NCBI GenBank assembly: GCA_937859855.1
Contig: CALMAR010000122.1
Coordinates: 1 to 11,539, forward strand
Length of the DNA: 11,539 nucleotides
DNA from: an uncultured Kineosporia sp.
GTDB lineage: Bacteria > Actinomycetota > Actinomycetes > Actinomycetales > Kineosporiaceae
Direction: 5' to 3'
In this document: positions 7,711 through 11,539 of the stretch, in pieces
Position numbering within the stretch: position 1 is the stretch's first letter
Layout: each line of letters begins with the position of its first letter
Notes under the pieces: model-generated
Told to the model about the DNA's origin: nothing
Database searches by the model: none
What the model saw: only the letters and a program-made list of their open reading frames with translations
Program-made: the position numbers and the translations under genes

Positions 7711-9909
7711 TCAGCTCTGGGTGAACGCGCGGTAGAGGCGGATGCTGGACGACGTCAGAGTCACCGCAGTGCCGGCGTCGAGCGCCGGGCCGGGCCCGGG
7801 TGTGGCGGGCCGTTCATCGGCGCTGTCCCAGAGCAACTCGTAGCCAGTCACCGAATCGGCCTTCGGCAGTTCGCACTTCGTCTCCTCCGCCGCGCCACAC
7901 ACAACGAGCAGCACCAGCTCTGGATCCGGCCCTGAATCCGGCTTGGCCTGCGGCCCAGCGAAGAGCACCTGCAACACCCGCTGCCGCGGGTCCTCCCAGT
8001 TCTGCCAGGTCATTTCGGAGCCGTCCGGGCCGAACCAGCTCAGATCCTTCATCCCGTCCGGCCGCCGGTCGCCGGTGAAGAACCGCTCCGCCCGCAGCGC
8101 CGGAAACCGCTGGCGCAGCGCGATCAGATGCCCGGTGGTGGCCAGCAGGTCCTGCTGAGCCTGCCGCAGCTGCCAATCGACCCAGGAGATCTCATTGTCC
8201 TGGCAGTAGGCGTTGTTGTTGCCCAGTTGGGTGCGACCGGCCTCGTCACCGGCCGCGATCATCGGGACGCCGGCCGAGAACAGCAGAGTGGCCAGCAGAT
8301 TCCGGGCCGATCGGCGGCGCTGCTGAAGGATCGCAGGATCCTCGGTGGCTCCCTCGGCGCCGTGATTCCATGATCGGTTGCCGTTGCTGCCGTCCCGGTT
8401 GTCCTCGCCGTTGTCCAGGTTGTGCTTGACGTCGTAGGCGGTCAGGTCAGCCAGGGTGAAACCATCGTGGGAGGTGATGAAGTTGATCGACGCCAGCGGC
8501 CCGCGGCGGGCCGCGAAGGTGTCGGCCGAGCCGGCGATCCGGGTACCCAGATCCCGCAACCCCCCGGCGTCCTGACCACGCCGCACCCGCGCGATTGCGG
8601 GCAGCCAGAACTCGCGCACATCGTCGCGGAACCGGTCGTTCCACTCCGCGAACGGGGCGGGGAACTGGCCGGTGCGCCACCCGTCCGGCCCGACGTCCCA
8701 CGGTTCAGCGATCAGCTTGACGTCGGCCAGGATCGGGTCGGTGCGGATCGCCACCAGCAGCGGATGATGGGGGTCGAAGTCGTGCGGGCCGCGGGCCAGG
8801 GTCACGGCCAGGTCGAAGCGGAAGCCGTCGACGTCCATCACCTGCACCCAGTACCGCAGTGAATCCAGTATCAGCTGGACAACCGGGGTCGAGGTCGCAT
8901 CCAGGCTGTTGCCGCACCCGGTGTAATCGACGTCCCGGCCTTCGGCGTCCAGCCGGTAGTAGCTGGTGGCGTCCAGCCCGCGGTAGCACAGGCTGGGGCC
9001 GGAGACGCCGGACTCGCAGGTGTGGTTGTAGACGACGTCCAGCAGCACTTCCAGCCCAGCCTCGTGCAGGGCGGCGACCATGGTGCGGAACTCGGCCACT
9101 GCCTCGACCGGGTCGCTGGCCGCGGCATAGGGCAGATGAGGGGCGAAGAAGCCAAGCGTGCTGTAACCCCAGTAGTTGGGCATGCCGCGCCGGACCAGGT
9201 GTGGCTCAGTGAAGCTGGCCTGGATGGGTAACAACTCGATGGCGGTGACGCCGAGCCCGATCAGGTACTGCAGGGTCACCGGATGAGCCAGTCCGGCATA
9301 GGTCCCGCGCAGCGATGGCGGAAGCCCCGGCAGCCGCATGGTCAGGCCGCGGACGTGTGCCTCGTAGATGACCGTGTTGTTCCAGGAAGTGCGGGGGCGG
9401 GTGCTGCTGGGCACGCTCGCCAGCGAGGCCTGGCCTGGCGGTGGCACTGGACCGGACGCAGGACCGGGGACAACGACGCCGAGGGCGGCCCAGGGGGCGC
9501 TGTCCCGGTTGTCGGCGATCCGGACATCACCGTGCAGGTCCCGTCCGGTTGTGTGCGCGAACAATTCAGGGACCAGTTGGCGCGGCGGGATCACTGCCCG
9601 GGCGTAGGGATCCAGAAGCAGTTTGGCGGGATTGTGGCGCAGCCCGCGCCGGGGATCCCAGGGGCCGTGCACGCGCAGGCCGTAACGCTGACCAACGCGA
9701 ATCCCGGGAATGTGGCCGTGCCACACATCGTGGGTGCGGTGCGGCAGATCGATCCCGCGCTCGATCAGCTCTCCGTCCGGAGCCGGGTCGAGCAGGCAGA
9801 ACTCGACCCGATCGGCGTGCGCGCTCATCACGGCTACCTGAACACCGTCTCCACCGGGAAGCAGGTGCACCCCGAGCGGAAATGGGCGACTAGCCGGGAT
9901 CTTGACCAT
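7711..9909 (-). CDS. glgX: Glycogen debranching enzyme GlgX/TreX, 732 residues
   Basis: GlgX hydrolyses the alpha-1,6 branch stubs left by phosphorylase, freeing short maltodextrins and letting GlgP continue. Numbered from ATG 9909: N-terminal CBM48-like beta domain (PLGVHLLPGGDGVQVAV near 11-27), GQRYGLRVHGPWDP at 73-86, VIYEAHVRGLT at 180-190, RGTYAGLAHP at 201-210, DVVYNH at 291-296, VDGFRFD with nucleophile Asp366, LIAEPWD with acid/base Glu402, TSHDGFTL with Asp482, then GNNNAYCQDNEISW near 563-576 and a C-terminal beta domain. All catalytic acids are present. ATG 9909 fits the family N-terminus; the frame stays open to 10674, but that would overlap the next gene antiparallel. No strong ribosome site is seen (AGG 12 bases away; CAGACT six bases before ATG is a weak leaderless -10). 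The region near 104-175 is a Pro/Ala-rich variable linker. Length is normal for the family. Confidence 0.95.
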   Translation of the reverse strand: MVKIPASRPFPLGVHLLPGGDGVQVAVMSAHADRVEFCLLDPAPDGELIERGIDLPHRTHDVWHGHIPGIRVGQRYGLRVHGPWDPRRGLRHNPAKLLLDPYARAVIPPRQLVPELFAHTTGRDLHGDVRIADNRDSAPWAALGVVVPGPASGPVPPPGQASLASVPSSTRPRTSWNNTVIYEAHVRGLTMRLPGLPPSLRGTYAGLAHPVTLQYLIGLGVTAIELLPIQASFTEPHLVRRGMPNYWGYSTLGFFAPHLPYAAASDPVEAVAEFRTMVAALHEAGLEVLLDVVYNHTCESGVSGPSLCYRGLDATSYYRLDAEGRDVDYTGCGNSLDATSTPVVQLILDSLRYWVQVMDVDGFRFDLAVTLARGPHDFDPHHPLLVAIRTDPILADVKLIAEPWDVGPDGWRTGQFPAPFAEWNDRFRDDVREFWLPAIARVRRGQDAGGLRDLGTRIAGSADTFAARRGPLASINFITSHDGFTLADLTAYDVKHNLDNGEDNRDGSNGNRSWNHGAEGATEDPAILQQRRRSARNLLATLLFSAGVPMIAAGDEAGRTQLGNNNAYCQDNEISWVDWQLRQAQQDLLATTGHLIALRQRFPALRAERFFTGDRRPDGMKDLSWFGPDGSEMTWQNWEDPRQRVLQVLFAGPQAKPDSGPDPELVLLVVCGAAEETKCELPKADSVTGYELLWDSADERPATPGPGPALDAGTAVTLTSSSIRLYRAFTQS

Positions 9910-9978
9910 TTGATCAGTCTGCCTGACCGGGATCCTGGGTAGGCGGCTGAGCAGATCGCCTGACCGCCATCTGCGCTT

Positions 9979-9990
9979 ATCGGCGCCGAT
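9979..9990. promoter_or_regulatory. 12-bp perfect palindrome between glgX and the YbjN-like gene
   Basis: ATCGGCGCCGAT is fully self-complementary with no spacer. It sits 12 bases upstream of the -10 box at 10003-10008, covering where a -35 element would be. It could be an operator, but a 12-base palindrome in GC-rich DNA can arise by chance. Confidence 0.3.
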
Positions 9991-10002
9991 CCGGGCCGGG
10001 CT

Positions 10003-10008
10003 TAAGGT
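10003..10008 (+). promoter_or_regulatory. Candidate -10 box giving a leaderless transcript of the YbjN-like gene
   Basis: TAAGGT matches TANNNT and ends six bases before the ATG at 10015, placing the transcription start on the A of the start codon. There is no Shine-Dalgarno sequence in the preceding bases, as expected for leaderless translation. Confidence 0.6.
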
Positions 10009-10014
10009 CGGGCG

Positions 10015-10485
10015 ATGACCGATCCGACGTCGCTGCCGTCCTTCCCGCCGCCCGACCCACTGCGGGCCCGGGTGGTCGAGGCGTTGCTGGACAACGGCTG
10101 GGAGCCGGCGATCGATGCGGACGGCGACGTCGGGGTGCGGATCCAGGATCAGAGCGTGTTCGTGCGCTGCCTGGATTCGGTACCGCCGCTGATGCGGGTT
10201 TTCGGCCAGTGGCTGCTGGACAGCAGCGTCCCCGGCGACGAACTGGTCCGGCTGCGGGCGGCGAACGCGGTCACTGCCGCGGTGAACCTGGTCAAAGTGA
10301 CCCTGCACGAGGATCGGCTGTCCGCAGGCGTCGAGCTGATCGTGGGGGAGGGCGTGGCGCTGGCGCCGCTGCTGGCGTCCGCGGTCGACGCCGTCCTGGG
10401 CGCGGTGCACACCTGGTCCCTGACCGTGGATCGGATGCTGGGCGATGGCGGACTGGATCCCGAGGCCGGAGCGGCTCAGCGATAG
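10015..10485 (+). CDS. Small YbjN-domain-like protein, 156 residues
   Basis: The protein is soluble-looking, without signal peptide or membrane segment. Its pattern resembles YbjN/type III chaperone-like folds common in actinobacteria: an N-terminal helix (DPLRARVVEALLDNGWEPA near 13-31), acidic beta strands (DADGDVGVRIQDQSVFVRCL near 34-53), a central Leu-rich helical part (64-93), then strands and a final helix (LASAVDAVLGAVH near 119-131). No catalytic motif can be seen. The start at ATG 10015 is supported by the leaderless -10 box. It is divergent from glgX with 105 bases between starts and lies 88 bases upstream of the hydratase on the same strand. The family assignment is by overall pattern only; a different small alpha/beta protein is possible. 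No function is proposed. Confidence 0.6.
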   Translation: MTDPTSLPSFPPPDPLRARVVEALLDNGWEPAIDADGDVGVRIQDQSVFVRCLDSVPPLMRVFGQWLLDSSVPGDELVRLRAANAVTAAVNLVKVTLHEDRLSAGVELIVGEGVALAPLLASAVDAVLGAVHTWSLTVDRMLGDGGLDPEAGAAQR

Positions 10486-10563
10486 GCTTCGCGGCGGACT
10501 GGCGGATGGCCGGCCGGCCCGGTGCGCCGAGGGGTCCGCAGGCTGCCCATGATCTTCACAACT

Positions 10564-10567
10564 GGAG
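10564..10567 (+). promoter_or_regulatory. Ribosome binding site of the enoyl-CoA hydratase
   Basis: GGAG lies six bases before ATG 10574 and only three before the overlapping in-frame GTG at 10571, which favours ATG 10574 as the start. Confidence 0.6.
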
Positions 10568-10573
10568 TGAGTG

Positions 10574-11353
10574 ATGACTGAGCTCGTCCGTCTCGAGGTC
10601 AGCGGCGGGATCGGCATCATCCGGCTGGATCGCCCGCCGATGAACGCGCTGAACGCGCAGATGCAGGACGGCATCCGGGCCGCCGCACAACAGGCTCAGC
10701 AACGCCGGGACGTGGCTGCGGTCCTGGTCTACGGCGGGGAGAAGGTGTTCGCCGCCGGGGCCGACATCAAGCAGCTGCAGGCCATGTCGTACACCGAGAT
10801 GGTCGACCACTCCAGTGCACTCCAGTCCGCGTTCTCGGCGGTCGCCGCGATCACCAAGCCGACCGTCGCCGCCATCACCGGGTACGCGCTGGGCGGCGGG
10901 TGCGAACTGGCCCTCTGCTGCGATTTCCGGGTCTGTGCTGACGACGCCAAGCTCGGCCAGCCCGAGATCCTGCTCGGCGTCATTCCCGGAGCCGGCGGAA
11001 CCCAGCGGCTGGCCCGGCTGGTCGGCCCGGCCCGGGCCAAGGACCTGATCTTCACCGGACGGTTCGCCGAAGCGGAGGAGGCGCTGAGGATCGGCCTGGT
11101 CGATCAGGTGGTCCCGGCGGCCGGTGTTCTGGATGCGGCCCGGCAGCGGGTCGAGCGCTACGTCGATGGACCGGCCTACGCCCTGCGGGCGGCCAAGGAG
11201 GCCATCGACCGGGGCCTGGAGACCGATCTGGTCAGCGGCCTGGAGATCGAGCGGATGCTGTTCACCGGCTTGTTCGCCACCCGCGACCGGGAGCTGGGGA
11301 TGACGTCATTCGTTGAGAACGGCCCGGGCAAGGCCCATTTCGAAGGACGATGA
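10574..11353 (+). CDS. Enoyl-CoA hydratase/isomerase family protein (crotonase), 259 residues
   Basis: Crotonase-fold enzyme predicted to add water across the double bond of enoyl-CoA thioesters in fatty-acid beta-oxidation or related acyl-CoA breakdown. Visible are RLDRPPMNALN at 17-27, the first oxyanion-hole segment FAAGADIKQL at 59-68, the second GYALGGGCELAL at 103-114 with Glu111, and LGQPEILLGVIPGAGGTQRL at 127-146 with Glu131. Glu111 and Glu131 correspond to the two catalytic glutamates of true hydratases, so hydratase activity is more likely than a diverged crotonase reaction. Length is typical. Substrate chain length cannot be read from the sequence. ATG 10574 is preferred to GTG 10571 because of ribosome-site spacing. 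The stop overlaps the start of the next gene, implying co-transcription. No obvious link to the glucan genes. Confidence 0.93.
   Translation: MTELVRLEVSGGIGIIRLDRPPMNALNAQMQDGIRAAAQQAQQRRDVAAVLVYGGEKVFAAGADIKQLQAMSYTEMVDHSSALQSAFSAVAAITKPTVAAITGYALGGGCELALCCDFRVCADDAKLGQPEILLGVIPGAGGTQRLARLVGPARAKDLIFTGRFAEAEEALRIGLVDQVVPAAGVLDAARQRVERYVDGPAYALRAAKEAIDRGLETDLVSGLEIERMLFTGLFATRDRELGMTSFVENGPGKAHFEGR
11342..11347 (+). promoter_or_regulatory. Ribosome binding site of the gene at the right edge
   Basis: GAAGGA lies five bases before ATG 11353 and inside the last codons of the hydratase. A second in-frame ATG at 11350 is only two bases away from it, so ATG 11353 is the better start. Confidence 0.6.
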
Positions 11354-11539
11354 TGGACGATCAGGACACCACCCCGGACCCGTCGGGGACGGCGCCGCGG
11401 GCCAAGGCGGCCGGCCCCGCGTCCGGGTCCCCGGCGGCCAGCCCGAGCGCGGACCGGACCGCCAAGAAGGTGGCCAGCGCCAAGAAGGTGGCCAGTACCA
11501 AGAAGGTGGCCAGTACCAAGAAGGTGGCCAGTACCAAGA
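11353..11539 (+). CDS. Start of an unrecognised protein with Lys-rich hexapeptide repeats, cut by the window edge
   Basis: Only about 62 residues are visible. The start (MDDQDTTPDPSGTAPRAKAA) is acidic and Pro/Ala-rich; from residue 37 the sequence becomes a tandem (A/T)KKVAS hexapeptide repeat that continues past the edge. The frame is open to the last base. ATG 11353 shares its first base with the hydratase stop (TGATG), and a GAAGGA site precedes it, so it is probably co-transcribed with and translationally coupled to the hydratase. Repeats of this KK-A type resemble basic tails of histone-like or other nucleic-acid-binding actinobacterial proteins, but such tails also occur as disordered leaders on unrelated enzymes. 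The functional domain is not in the window, so no function can be assigned. Confidence 0.75.
   Translation, partial: MDDQDTTPDPSGTAPRAKAAGPASGSPAASPSADRTAKKVASAKKVASTKKVASTKKVASTK
11461..11539 (+). repeat. 18-bp tandem repeat, four full units and a partial fifth, running off the edge
   Basis: Units start at 11461, 11479, 11497, 11515 and 11533. The form is ACCAAGAAGGTGGCCAGT in units 3 and 4; units 1 and 2 begin with G, and unit 1 also ends with C. Each unit encodes (A/T)KKVAS. Near identity at the DNA level, including synonymous positions, points to recent expansion. Confidence 0.92.

Noticed and set aside
9910..10674. Upstream extension of the glgX frame by 255 codons
   Set aside because: The GlgX family N-terminus begins at ATG 9909. 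The extension would run antisense through the YbjN-like gene and into the hydratase, and its sequence is His/Arg/Gln-rich without any family match.
1..11539. CRISPR arrays, tRNA or rRNA genes, insertion sequences, phage or defence genes
   Set aside because: I looked for spaced direct repeats, transposase motifs, terminal inverted repeats and tRNA-like cloverleaf sequences and saw none. The only tandem array is the coding 18-bp repeat at the right edge, which has no spacers.

Overview
The window is a very GC-rich, gene-dense stretch of an actinobacterial chromosome. Protein similarity recalled from memory is closest to the trehalose/alpha-glucan genes of mycobacteria and other high-GC actinomycetes. 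GTG starts, TANNNT -10 boxes placed 6-7 bases before a start codon (leaderless genes) and C/G-ended codons fit this. Genus cannot be fixed from the sequence alone; a Nakamurella-like or related actinomycete is only a guess.

Layout. Positions 1-4753, minus strand, hold a tight operon read right to left: glgE (maltosyltransferase), treS (trehalose synthase) and mak (maltokinase, cut by the left edge). glgE and treS are separated by one base, and treS and mak overlap as ATGA. Positions 4754-5083 are a divergent control region with an 18-bp palindrome, short direct repeats and a leaderless-type promoter for glgP. Positions 5084-7666, plus strand, encode glgP (glycogen phosphorylase), which converges on glgX (debranching enzyme) on the minus strand at 7711-9909. 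A short divergent spacer follows. On the plus strand come a small leaderless gene resembling YbjN-domain proteins (10015-10485), an enoyl-CoA hydratase (10574-11353) and the start of a Lys/Ala-rich protein. This last gene runs into an 18-bp tandem repeat at the right edge.

How it works together. TreS isomerises trehalose and maltose, Mak phosphorylates maltose to maltose-1-phosphate, and GlgE adds that maltosyl unit to an alpha-1,4-glucan. Branching would need GlgB, which is not in the window and may lie beyond the left edge. GlgP and GlgX form the opposing breakdown arm: GlgP releases glucose-1-phosphate from chain ends and GlgX removes the short branch stubs left behind. The window therefore holds most of the GlgE pathway and its reversal, arranged around one divergent promoter region. 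The YbjN-like gene and the hydratase have no evident metabolic link to it.

I find no new enzymatic system here. The points worth a second look are the unusual tails on GlgE and TreS, the repeats and palindrome in the glgE-glgP control region, the leaderless starts, and the hexapeptide-repeat protein at the right edge.
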